NCBI GenBank assembly: GCA_964423095.1
Contig: CAYRDI010000041.1
Location: forward strand, 1-19,212
Direction: 5' to 3'
Source of the DNA: Micavibrio_A sp964423095
Lineage (GTDB): Bacteria > Pseudomonadota > Alphaproteobacteria > Micavibrionales > Micavibrionaceae
Length of the DNA stretch: 19,212 nucleotides
In this document: piece by piece, positions 6,509-13,266 of the stretch
How positions within the stretch are numbered: the stretch's first letter is position 1
Layout: every line of letters begins with the position of its first letter
Notes under the pieces: model-generated
What the model was told of the DNA's origin: nothing
The model's input: only the letters and a program-made list of their open reading frames with translations
Databases searched by the model: none
Position numbers and translations under genes: made by a program

Positions 6509-8310
6509 TGTGCGTCCGTCCACCATGTTTCGGCCACCGCGGGTGTCATTGGCGAAAGTTTTTCGGGGTGTTTCAGTTTTTTCCAGTAGGCGAGGTTGAA
6601 GTGATCCGAATGCCACTGCGGAATCACGTAATACCCAAAAAGCAGGATGCGATCTAGCGCATGGGTCAAGGCCACCAGTTCTTCGCGTGAATGTGCACGG
6701 ATGATTTTTTCGACCAGATCATCCACCACGGGGTCTTTGACCCCCATGTAATTCCGCCCGCCAGGAACATCGGCGTTTTTGGAATTCCAGAAATCACGTT
6801 GTTCGTTGCCGGGGGAATTGGATTCCGGCACGGACATTACGGTCATGTCGTAATCGTAATTGTTCATGCGGTTCTGGTATTGCGCAGGGTCAAGGACGCG
6901 AAAGTTCGCCTGCACACCGATTTTTTTCAAATTGGCGAGGAAGGGCAGAACCCAGCGTTCGAACATCGGGTTTGAATCAATCAATTCAAATGTCAGCTTA
7001 ACACCCTTATCGTTCACGCGAATGCCATCCGCGCCGAGCTTCCACCCCGCATCATCGAGGATTTGCGTGGCGGTACGCAGGTTTGCCCGCATATTGCCCG
7101 ATCCGTCGTTTTTCGGCGGTTCATACCGCGCCGTAAAAATGTCATCCGGAATTTTCCCCCGATAGTGTTCGAGTATTTCAAGTTCGCGCCCCGCGGGTAC
7201 GCCATCAGGTGCCGCGAGATCGGAGTTTTCGAAATAGCTGTCGGTGCGGGTGTAGCTGTTATAGGCGAATTGTTTGTTCGACCATTCGAAATCGAATGCA
7301 TAGGCCAACGCTTTTCGCACGGCGGCATCGGCGAACACGGGGCGGCGGGTATTGTAAATGAATCCCTGCATGCCCGCGGGGCGTTCGTGTTTGACTTCTT
7401 CCTTCACGATCCGGCCATCCTTGACGGCAGGGGCGTCATAAGCGGTGTACCAGAGCTTGGCCGTGTTTTCGAGGCGGTAGTCATACTGCCCCGCAAAGAA
7501 GGCTTCCAGCGCGACATTGTTATCTTTGTAGTAATCGATTTCGATTTTATCGAAGTTGAACCGGCCTTTGTTGACAGCCAGATCCTTGCCCCAGTAATCG
7601 GGGTTGCGCACAAACGTGATGGAACGCCCCGCGACGACAGAGCCGATTTTATAAGGACCGCTGCCGATGGGCGGGGTGAGCGTGGTATTGCCGATGTCGC
7701 GCCCTTGTTCGTTCCAGTAATGGGAGGGGAGGACGACGAGTTGCGAGAGGATCAAGGGAAGTTCCGCATTGTCCTTGTGCTTAAAATGAAATTTTATCGA
7801 TTTTTCGCCGGTGATTTCCACCTTTGAAACATCCCCGTAATATGCCTTAAAAAACGGCGCGCCCTTTTCCATCATGGTCTTGAACGACCATTCGACATCT
7901 TTTGCCGTCACGGGCTGCCCGTCCGACCATTTGGCTTCGGGGCGTAAAACAAAGGAAACCCAGGAATTGTCAGGCGCTATTTCAATGCTCTGCGCCAGAA
8001 GCCCGTACATCGAAAACGGTTCGTCATCCGATTCTTCCATCAACGCATCATAAAGATAGCTTTGCCCCAGATAGGCCATACCGGCCGCGGGTTCGCCCTT
8101 GATAATAAAGGGGTTGAGTGAATCAAACGTGCCGATGGTCGAAAGTTTTAATACACCGCCCTTGGGTGCATCCGGATTGGTGTAATCGAAATGCGTATAG
8201 GTGGCGGGATATTTCACATCACCGTGGATGGCGAGCGCGTGTTTGGGTTCGGCGTGTGCAGGCAGGGAAAAGAGCAGCGCGGCTGCCAATAGATACGTAT
8301 ATTTTTTCAT
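6505..8310 (-). CDS. yejA: Extracellular oligopeptide-binding protein YejA
   Basis: This is the periplasmic solute-binding protein that delivers peptides to the YejBE permease; it belongs to the SBP_bac_5 family. It has 601 residues with a signal peptide (MKKYTYLLAAALLFSLPAHA, cleavage after AHA-20). Diagnostic segments are HGDVKYPATYTHFDYTNPDAPKGG near the mature N-terminus, GTFDSLNPFIIKG, WSDGQPVTAKDVEWSFKTMMEKG, GSGPYKIGSVVAGRSITFVRNPDYWGKDL, and the C-terminal PQWHSDHFNLAYWKK. The start overlaps the pyrD stop (ATGA at 8310-8307) and the stop overlaps the kdsB start, so all three are translated from one message. It lies about 2.7 kb from yejB, whereas the two are normally adjacent. Confidence 0.93.
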   Translation of the reverse strand: MKKYTYLLAAALLFSLPAHAEPKHALAIHGDVKYPATYTHFDYTNPDAPKGGVLKLSTIGTFDSLNPFIIKGEPAAGMAYLGQSYLYDALMEESDDEPFSMYGLLAQSIEIAPDNSWVSFVLRPEAKWSDGQPVTAKDVEWSFKTMMEKGAPFFKAYYGDVSKVEITGEKSIKFHFKHKDNAELPLILSQLVVLPSHYWNEQGRDIGNTTLTPPIGSGPYKIGSVVAGRSITFVRNPDYWGKDLAVNKGRFNFDKIEIDYYKDNNVALEAFFAGQYDYRLENTAKLWYTAYDAPAVKDGRIVKEEVKHERPAGMQGFIYNTRRPVFADAAVRKALAYAFDFEWSNKQFAYNSYTRTDSYFENSDLAAPDGVPAGRELEILEHYRGKIPDDIFTARYEPPKNDGSGNMRANLRTATQILDDAGWKLGADGIRVNDKGVKLTFELIDSNPMFERWVLPFLANLKKIGVQANFRVLDPAQYQNRMNNYDYDMTVMSVPESNSPGNEQRDFWNSKNADVPGGRNYMGVKDPVVDDLVEKIIRAHSREELVALTHALDRILLFGYYVIPQWHSDHFNLAYWKKLKHPEKLSPMTPAVAETWWTDAQ

Positions 8311-9383
8311 GCGTCTTTTCCTGTTGCGTTGGAAATGTTGGATAGCCCGTCTTTTTCCATCAGGGTGGTTAGTCCGTCCAGAATATCGTTGACCAGGTCC
8401 GGCCCTTTAAAAACAAGTGCCGTATAAAGCTGCACGAGCGAGGCCCCCGCGCAGATTTTGTCATACGCATCCTGGGCGGATGAAATGCCGCCCGTGCCGA
8501 TGATGGGAAGTGCGCCGCCCGTGTATTTATAAAATTTCCGGATGATGCCGGTCGATTTCTGGGTAAGGGGTTCGCCGCTCAATCCCCCCTGTTGTTCATA
8601 GAACGCAGGGGGAAGATATTCCGGACGATCGAGTGTCGTGTTGCCCAGAATGACACCATCCACGCGTGCTTCGATCAAGGCATCGGCAATGCCCTTGAGT
8701 TTGTCGTCATCAAGGTCAGGCGCGAGTTTGACGAGCAAAGGCGGCGGAGCATCTGTGCCGCAGGATTTTGCGCGTTCTTCCATGATGCGGGCGAGCAGGG
8801 GGAGAAGGTTTTCCCGTTCCTGCAAATTGCGAAGGCCCGGCGTGTTGGGGGAAGAAATGTTGACGGTCAGATAATCGGCGTAATGGCCGAGCGCGCGCAC
8901 CAGTGCGCAGTAATCCTTTGCGGGGTCTTCCACCCCCTTGTTCATGCCGATATTGATACCGACGATACCGGGCGGGCGCGGTTTGGTTTCAAAAAACCGT
9001 TCGATGTTGTGACGGAAAACATCCAACCCACCATTCGGGAATCCCATGCGGTTGATCACCGCGTTGTGCGAGGGATCGCGAAAGATACGGGGGCGGGGAT
9101 TTCCCTCCTGCGGTTTCGGTGTCACCGTTCCGGCCTCTACGAAACCGAAACCCAGCCGGAGCATCGGCCCCACCACATCGGCGTTTTTATCGAACCCTGC
9201 GGCAAGCCCCAGCGGATTGGGAAAGGCGCGGTTCCAGAGCGTGACCTTCAACCGCGGATCGTCCACGCGGGGCGCGCAGGGCATCAACCCCGTACGCAGG
9301 GCCTTGATCGTCATGCCGTGCGCGGTTTCGGCATCCATTTTATGGAGGAAGGGTTTGGAGACTTTGAACAGGAGGTTTTGCAT
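8307..9383 (-). CDS. pyrD: Dihydroorotate dehydrogenase (quinone), class 2
   Basis: This enzyme oxidises dihydroorotate to orotate in pyrimidine synthesis, passing electrons through FMN to the quinone pool at the inner membrane. It has 358 residues. The amphipathic N-terminal helix pair typical of class 2 is present (about 1-35). It then shows PNPLGLAAGFDKNADV (55-70), EAGTVTPKPQEGNPRPR (83-99), INRMGFPNGG (110-119), GINIGMNKG (142-150), VNISSPNTPGLRNLQ (174-188) with the catalytic base Ser178, LVKLAPDL, ILGNTT, GGLSGEPL and the phosphate-binding IIGTGGISS. All match active enzymes. There is no good Shine-Dalgarno sequence before ATG 9383. It is 55 bases after pgsA and overlaps yejA by four bases. 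Confidence 0.95.
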   Translation of the reverse strand: MQNLLFKVSKPFLHKMDAETAHGMTIKALRTGLMPCAPRVDDPRLKVTLWNRAFPNPLGLAAGFDKNADVVGPMLRLGFGFVEAGTVTPKPQEGNPRPRIFRDPSHNAVINRMGFPNGGLDVFRHNIERFFETKPRPPGIVGINIGMNKGVEDPAKDYCALVRALGHYADYLTVNISSPNTPGLRNLQERENLLPLLARIMEERAKSCGTDAPPPLLVKLAPDLDDDKLKGIADALIEARVDGVILGNTTLDRPEYLPPAFYEQQGGLSGEPLTQKSTGIIRKFYKYTGGALPIIGTGGISSAQDAYDKICAGASLVQLYTALVFKGPDLVNDILDGLTTLMEKDGLSNISNATGKDA

Positions 9384-9438
9384 GGGTGGAATTTCGCAAA
9401 TTCATGCGGTCTTTTCAAGGCAGGGTACGATTCCATCC

Positions 9439-9993
9439 CTAATCTATATGCTTAAACCCGACTTTCACGTAATTCCAGCCGGTGATCAGGGTAATGGCCG
9501 CCGCGATGGTGAGCAGTAACTGGCCGATCAGAAGGGTGTGGGGGACAACCGGATCGCCGTAATTCCCCATAATCAGAAAACCGAGGGAAGTCATCTGGAA
9601 CCCGGTTTTCCATTTGGCGAGCTTGGTCACCGGCACCTTGATGTTTTTGGGGCCGAGATATTCGCGCAGGCCTGAAATCAGGAACTCCCGCGATAAGATG
9701 ATGATGGCGGGGATGACCCAGCCTTCGTTCAACCGGTCAAAACAGGCAAGGGCCATCAGCAGCGATACCACCATGATTTTATCGGAGATGGGGTCGAGGA
9801 ACGTGCCAAATCCCGATGTGCTGCCGTATTTACGGGCGATCCAGCCATCTAGGAAGTCTGTGACCGCGCAAAAGATGTAAATCCACAAGGCCAGCCAAGC
9901 CGCGCCCGCGCCGGGTATGAAGAAAAGCCCGATCAGCACGGGCAAGAGCACGATACGCGATACGGTCAGGATATTGGGCAACTGGGCGAGCAT
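9439..9993 (-). CDS. pgsA: CDP-diacylglycerol-glycerol-3-phosphate 3-phosphatidyltransferase
   Basis: This integral membrane enzyme makes phosphatidylglycerol phosphate, the committed step to phosphatidylglycerol and cardiolipin. I place the start at ATG 9993 (MLAQLPNILTVSRIVLLPVL), the normal PgsA N-terminus, giving 184 residues; an in-frame extension to 10083 is not family-like and is rejected. The CDP-alcohol phosphotransferase motif is complete: Asp46, Asp49-Gly50, Ala53-Arg54, Gly63, Asp67 and Asp71 (DFLDGWIARKYG...FLDPISD). The remaining sequence is hydrophobic, with four or more further helices. It appears to head the pgsA-pyrD-yejA-kdsB unit and is divergent from a plus-strand gene at 10105; the 111 bases between them show no promoter I would call with confidence. 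Confidence 0.93.
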   Translation of the reverse strand: MLAQLPNILTVSRIVLLPVLIGLFFIPGAGAAWLALWIYIFCAVTDFLDGWIARKYGSTSGFGTFLDPISDKIMVVSLLMALACFDRLNEGWVIPAIIILSREFLISGLREYLGPKNIKVPVTKLAKWKTGFQMTSLGFLIMGNYGDPVVPHTLLIGQLLLTIAAAITLITGWNYVKVGFKHID

Positions 9994-10104
9994 GACACGA
10001 AAAATATCAAGATAGGGGCGGGAAGGCACGGGGAATTTTGGTAAAAGCGGGAAAAAATCACATGAAAGGTTGTCAGGACGCACAAATCATCTTCAAATAT
10101 TCCC

Positions 10105-10611
10105 ATGCAAGGGCATATCCAGACTTTGACGGGTGGATTGCGGGCGGTATGGGATGGTGTTTCCGGCCGCGGCTATATGCGCCGGAACGGTTTGGGAATT
10201 ATCGAAGATCACGCGCAATTCGATCATTACGACCACTTGAACAATGTCAGAACCCGCCTTGCCAATATTCGAAGATTAAGGGGCATAAGAGATTTTTTGC
10301 ATCCTGTGCATGATCATTATTTCAAAAACGATGTGCCGTCTTTCGCGGCGATGCGCTCCGGGCGTGTTGTGTCGGCGGTGGGTGGTCTGGTGGCGGGGGC
10401 GGGCGTTTATGTGTTTCACCGTGTGACCATGACAAATCCGGATGCGGCGGTAACGTCCTTGTCGGTGGGGTCGTCCATACACGGGCTGGCCTATATTTTT
10501 TCCGGCGTAACAGGGGCGCTCAATCTCCATGCCCGCCATGTTGTTCACCGGGCGAAGCTGGACCGGCAAACGGATGCGTTACAGCGTGCGCAAGATTCCG
10601 CCCCGAAATAA
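10105..10611 (+). CDS. Hypothetical membrane protein with two helices, 168 residues
   Basis: I do not recognise this protein. A soluble, His- and Arg-rich N-terminal half (GIIEDHAQFDHYDHLNNVRTRLANIRRLRGIRD, split into motifs IIEDHAQFDHYDHL and RTRLANIRRLRG) is followed by two hydrophobic segments, about 87-105 (VVSAVGGLVAGAGVYVFH) and about 118-136 (SVGSSIHGLAYIFSGVTGAL), and a charged C-terminal helix. The two segments are Gly-rich and could form a helical hairpin. The upstream ribosome-binding site is weak, so the start at 10105 is uncertain. It is divergent from pgsA and convergent with the AT-rich abortive-infection-like gene, and no same-strand neighbour suggests a role. The clustered histidines might bind a metal, but this is only a guess. 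Confidence 0.55.
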   Translation: MQGHIQTLTGGLRAVWDGVSGRGYMRRNGLGIIEDHAQFDHYDHLNNVRTRLANIRRLRGIRDFLHPVHDHYFKNDVPSFAAMRSGRVVSAVGGLVAGAGVYVFHRVTMTNPDAAVTSLSVGSSIHGLAYIFSGVTGALNLHARHVVHRAKLDRQTDALQRAQDSAPK

Positions 10612-10639
10612 GCCGGGCGTAAAAAAGGGACTCAAAAAT

Positions 10640-11413
10640 TCAAGCAAAAGCGGTTGAGTTATAGGCGTTTTTTACAAACTTTGGCGGATTCTCTAAATTG
10701 CTTAGAAAAGAGTATTTTTCTATCAAGGGCTTGAATTTTTCATTTCCGTGATTTGATATGCAATTAACGGCTAAAAGTAATAATTCATGATTTGATAACT
10801 GTGCACGCAACAGATTGCTGTACATTTTCTTGTTTGAGATTTCACTGCTATCTACAAACTTTAAAATATTATACAGGTTTCTAAAATAATGACCTAAATG
10901 TTGACCGTGTATATCGTAAGTCTTTTCGTAAGATGCTAATACTGATTCGACATCTTCAATAGTATTAAAATCTTTAAAAGGATGCGTAAGTATATGTGAA
11001 ATAGTTTGCATGCATCTTCGACCAGTATAAGAAGTTGCCGCATCTATTTTCACGGTCATGGCAGAAATTATTTCATGGTGCAGAGACAGCATTTGAAAAA
11101 AAGTGTTCTCAAAGCGTTGGGCTTTAAGAGTCTCATTCTGCGTTTCAAACTCCTTGCGCGTGGCCTCAAGTTCTTCCCGCTGTAGTTGTAGTTCTTGGCT
11201 TTGTAAGACAATCGCTATGATAACCCCAGAGAACGCTAGTCCGGAGAAAAGGGCATTCACTGAGCCAAACATATCCCCGAAGGTTCCGGGTTTCATCTCT
11301 TCGCTGCCTAGGAACAAAACTGTAAAGCACCAGCAAGAGAGCCAGAGTATGAACGTAAGGCTAACTGACCAAAAAATTATTCTCTTTGTGGGCCAAATTC
11401 TGGATTTCCTCAT
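10640..11413 (-). CDS. Putative phage abortive infection protein (putAbiC-like)
   Basis: The 257-residue protein resembles the putative phage abortive infection (putAbiC-like) family. Two N-terminal helices (about 10-34 and 53-70) enclose the family-like segment FGDMFGSVNALFSGLAFSGVIIA. A charged coiled coil follows (QSQELQLQREELEATRKEFE, 71-90). The segment QRFENTFFQMLSLHHEII (99-116) and the C-terminal stretches LGHYFRNLYNILKFVD (173-188), NLLRAQLSNHELLLLAVNC (200-218) and EKFKPLIEKY (225-234) are the recognisable core. The topology suggests an inner-membrane anchor with a cytoplasmic effector. The gene is clearly more AT-rich than its neighbours, which suggests horizontal acquisition. It lies 18 bases beyond the ctrA terminator with no clear promoter or ribosome-binding site. 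The family name is historical; anti-phage activity is not shown here. Confidence 0.7.
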   Translation of the reverse strand: MRKSRIWPTKRIIFWSVSLTFILWLSCWCFTVLFLGSEEMKPGTFGDMFGSVNALFSGLAFSGVIIAIVLQSQELQLQREELEATRKEFETQNETLKAQRFENTFFQMLSLHHEIISAMTVKIDAATSYTGRRCMQTISHILTHPFKDFNTIEDVESVLASYEKTYDIHGQHLGHYFRNLYNILKFVDSSEISNKKMYSNLLRAQLSNHELLLLAVNCISNHGNEKFKPLIEKYSFLSNLENPPKFVKNAYNSTAFA

Positions 11414-11429
11414 ACTTTAGGATTAGAGC

Positions 11430-11458
11430 AAAAAAATCCCCGCGGAAAGCGGGGATTT
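11430..11458 (-). terminator. Intrinsic terminator of ctrA
   Basis: A perfect 10-bp stem, AAATCCCCGC (11434-11443) with GCGGGGATTT (11449-11458), has a GGAAA loop. In the minus direction it is followed by seven T residues (11436-11430). It lies seven bases past the ctrA stop. The other strand also has a short T-rich flank, so it may be partly bidirectional. It should insulate the abortive-infection-like gene from ctrA transcription. Confidence 0.88.
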
Positions 11459-11464
11459 CTGTTT

Positions 11465-12175
11465 TTATGCTGTCGCCTTGGCTTTGCCGCCGGAGCTTTC
11501 CGCCGGATCGCGCAACACATAACCGCGGCCCCAAACGGTTTCGATGAAGGAATCACCGCCGGTTGCCTGTTCGATCTTTTTGCGCAGCTTGCAGATGAAC
11601 ACGTCGATAATTTTGACTTCTGGTTCGTCCATACCACCGTAAAGATGGTTCAGGAACATTTCCTTGGTCAGGGTCGTTCCCTTGCGAAGGGAGAGAAGTT
11701 CCATGATCCCGTATTCTTTTCCGGTGAGGTGCAGCGTTTTGCCGCCGACATCCACCGTGCGGGTGTCGAGGTTGACGACCATCGGCCCCGTGATGATTTT
11801 GGATTGGGAATGACCCTGGCTGCGGCGGACGATCGCCTGAATTCGCGCAACCAGTTCGCGTTTGTCGAACGGTTTTGTCAGATAATCGTCGGCACCGAAG
11901 CCCAGACCCTTGATCTTGTTATCGAGTTCGGCAAGGCCCGAAAGGATGAGGATCGGTGTTTGCACCTTGGCGGCGCGGAGGTTTTTCAAAACCTCGTACC
12001 CATCCATGTCGGGCAGCATCAGATCGAGAATAATAATGTCGTAATCGTAAATTTTACCCAGATCCATCCCATCTTCCCCAAGATCGGTGGTATCTACGAC
12101 ATAGCCTTCACTTTTGAGCATCAGTTCGATGCTTTTGGCCGTCGAGCTATCGTCTTCTACCAATAGAACCCGCAT
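11465..12175 (-). CDS. ctrA: Cell-cycle/flagellar response regulator CtrA
   Basis: CtrA is the alphaproteobacterial master response regulator. When phosphorylated through CckA-ChpT it binds TTAA-type sites and controls flagellar, pilus and division genes. I place the start at ATG 12175 (MRVLLVEDDSSTAKSIELML), with AAAGGGG six bases upstream; a 20-residue upstream extension is rejected. The protein has 236 residues. In the receiver domain, Asp8-Asp9, phosphoacceptor Asp51 (IIILDLMLPDMDGYEVL), Ser79 and Lys101 (LTKPFD) are all present. An OmpR-type winged helix follows, with LTGKEYGIMELLSLRKG, EVKIIDVFICKLRKKI and VWGRGYVL. The C-terminal tail is short and ends Ala-Thr-Ala, which might be a ClpXP degron as in Caulobacter (inference). 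It sits next to flagellar genes and is divergent from a prepilin-like gene. Confidence 0.95.
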   Translation of the reverse strand: MRVLLVEDDSSTAKSIELMLKSEGYVVDTTDLGEDGMDLGKIYDYDIIILDLMLPDMDGYEVLKNLRAAKVQTPILILSGLAELDNKIKGLGFGADDYLTKPFDKRELVARIQAIVRRSQGHSQSKIITGPMVVNLDTRTVDVGGKTLHLTGKEYGIMELLSLRKGTTLTKEMFLNHLYGGMDEPEVKIIDVFICKLRKKIEQATGGDSFIETVWGRGYVLRDPAESSGGKAKATA

Positions 12176-12241
12176 GTTTGACCCCTTTGATTGAATAAAT
12201 TCCACTTCCGTTGTCCAAAGCGGGCGATCCTTCACCCATCC

Positions 12242-12286
12242 TTAAACTTCGTTAATAAGAATCTTAACATAGATTAAAAAGGTTAA
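12242..12286. promoter_or_regulatory. TTAA-rich ctrA control region with a GANTC methylation site
   Basis: Five TTAA tetramers start at 12242, 12252, 12264, 12274 and 12283. The CtrA half-site is TTAA, but the start-to-start spacings (10, 12, 10, 9) miss the textbook TTAA-N7-TTAA spacing of 11, so binding is plausible rather than proven. Between the second and third is GAATC (12259-12263), a CcrM GANTC site, as is known in the Caulobacter ctrA promoter. The region is shared by ctrA (minus) and the prepilin-like gene (plus). Confidence 0.5.
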
Positions 12287-12304
12287 CAAAACCTAATTGC
12301 GGGG

Positions 12305-12343
12305 TTTTTACGGGGAAAAAACATCCCAAGGGGTCCGTAAAAA
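12305..12343. promoter_or_regulatory. 9-bp inverted repeat upstream of the prepilin-like gene
   Basis: TTTTTACGG (12305-12313) and CCGTAAAAA (12335-12343) are perfect reverse complements with a 21-base loop. It ends 37 bases before the start of the prepilin-like gene at 12381. It could be an operator or a leader hairpin. No further support is visible. Confidence 0.3.
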
Positions 12344-12380
12344 GACAAAGTCTGCTATCCTTTTCAAAGAGGTAGAGGAT

Positions 12381-13229
12381 ATGAAAAATAATGATTTCTG
12401 CCAACGCGGCAGTGCCATCTTGTATATCTTTGTCTTCGTCGCGTTGTTCGCCTTCCTGGCCTATATCTTTAGCTACGGGACGCGGGGCAATCTCGGCTGG
12501 TTTCAGGATGAGCAGAACCGGGCGGCGACCACGGCGGCCCAGCAATGTTCCAACAACCTGACCATGGCGACCAAACGGCTGGAGGCCCGGGGATGCGGAA
12601 CCCTGATTTCCACGGCAACAGACGGATCGAATTCAAACCCCGGCGCGCCGACGGATGGAAGCTGTTCGATTTACCATCCCAATGGCGGGGGGGTGCGTCC
12701 GTGCAACGGTGTGGTAACGCCGACCTGTGATCTAACAAGCCTGGCGGTCGGGCAAAGTGCCTGCGNNNNNNNNNNCGGGGTCATTTATGCCGGTACGGTC
12801 ACGGGGCGGCGGATTTATGCCTATGCCACGGATATACCGGGAACGATTACGTGGGACAACGGGAATGGTTATAACGAAAACTTTGCAGGAGCCGCTGGGA
12901 ATGCAAATGACGGAAAACCGAATACGGATTTTTTGATCGGGCACACAACAGGGAGTTCCTATCCCTATGCGGCGGCAGAGGCCTGCCGCGCCCTGGGTGC
13001 GGAATTCTATCTGCCGGCGACAAACGAACTGATGCTCATATACAACGAACGGAATACGGGTGATTTCGCTGGAACTGTTGTGACGGGGGGCTCTTTTTTG
13101 AACAGTGTTTACTGGACGTCCCGGGAACAAACCACGGCGAATGCCTATCATATACGTATGGCAGCCGGGACGGTTTCCTATGCAAACCGTGATCAGACCC
13201 GGCGCGTCCGTTGTGTCCGCACGGATTGA
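12381..13229 (+). CDS. Prepilin-like surface protein with C-terminal DUF1566/Lcl-type domain (contains assembly gap)
   Basis: The start at ATG 12381 has a GAGGTAGAGGA ribosome-binding site. The N-terminus MKNNDFCQRG-SAILYIFVFVALFAFLAYIF looks like a type IV prepilin or pseudopilin: a short polar leader ending in Gly10, then a hydrophobic helix, although the usual Glu at +5 is absent. A Cys-, Gly- and Ser-rich middle follows (about 50-125). After the gap, residues about 133-282 show a DUF1566-like fold: RRIYAYATDIPGTITWDNG, EFYLPATNELMLIYNER, SVYWTSREQTTANAYHIRM and the ending RRVRCVRTD. Such domains occur at the tips of pili and in surface lectins. The 10 Ns (12766-12775) make the exact length and reading-frame continuity uncertain. 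It is divergent from ctrA and precedes fliI by 37 bases. Confidence 0.6.
   Translation: MKNNDFCQRGSAILYIFVFVALFAFLAYIFSYGTRGNLGWFQDEQNRAATTAAQQCSNNLTMATKRLEARGCGTLISTATDGSNSNPGAPTDGSCSIYHPNGGGVRPCNGVVTPTCDLTSLAVGQSACXXXXGVIYAGTVTGRRIYAYATDIPGTITWDNGNGYNENFAGAAGNANDGKPNTDFLIGHTTGSSYPYAAAEACRALGAEFYLPATNELMLIYNERNTGDFAGTVVTGGSFLNSVYWTSREQTTANAYHIRMAAGTVSYANRDQTRRVRCVRTD
12766..12775. other. Assembly gap (10 Ns) inside the prepilin-like gene
   Basis: Ten consecutive Ns interrupt codons about 129-132 of the prepilin-DUF1566 gene. A run of exactly 10 is often a placeholder rather than a measured size. The frame happens to continue on both sides, but missing sequence, for example repeats, could lie here. 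Confidence 0.98.
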
Positions 13230-13266
13230 TATGGTTCTTTTGCCGCAAAAACAGTAAACTCGTTCC

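Noticed and set aside
6509..6616. N-terminal extension of kdsB
   Set aside because: Lies within yejA; family N-terminus begins at MKTAIIIPAR and the ATGA overlap supports ATG 6508.
7063..7827. 254-codon plus-strand frame inside yejA
   Set aside because: Fully antisense to well-recognised YejA sequence; no ribosome-binding site or family pattern.
8592..9455. 287-codon plus-strand frame inside pyrD
   Set aside because: Antisense shadow of a highly conserved enzyme; product shows no family features.
9994..10083. N-terminal extension of pgsA
   Set aside because: Thirty extra residues are not family-like; MLAQLPNILTVSR at 9993 is the normal start.
12176..12235. N-terminal extension of ctrA
   Set aside because: The receiver domain starts at MRVLLVEDD with its own AAAGGGG; the extension lies in the leader.
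12242..12286. Canonical CtrA box TTAA-N7-TTAA
   Set aside because: Start-to-start distances of the five TTAA are 10, 12, 10 and 9, so none meets exact N7; kept only as a TTAA-rich candidate region.
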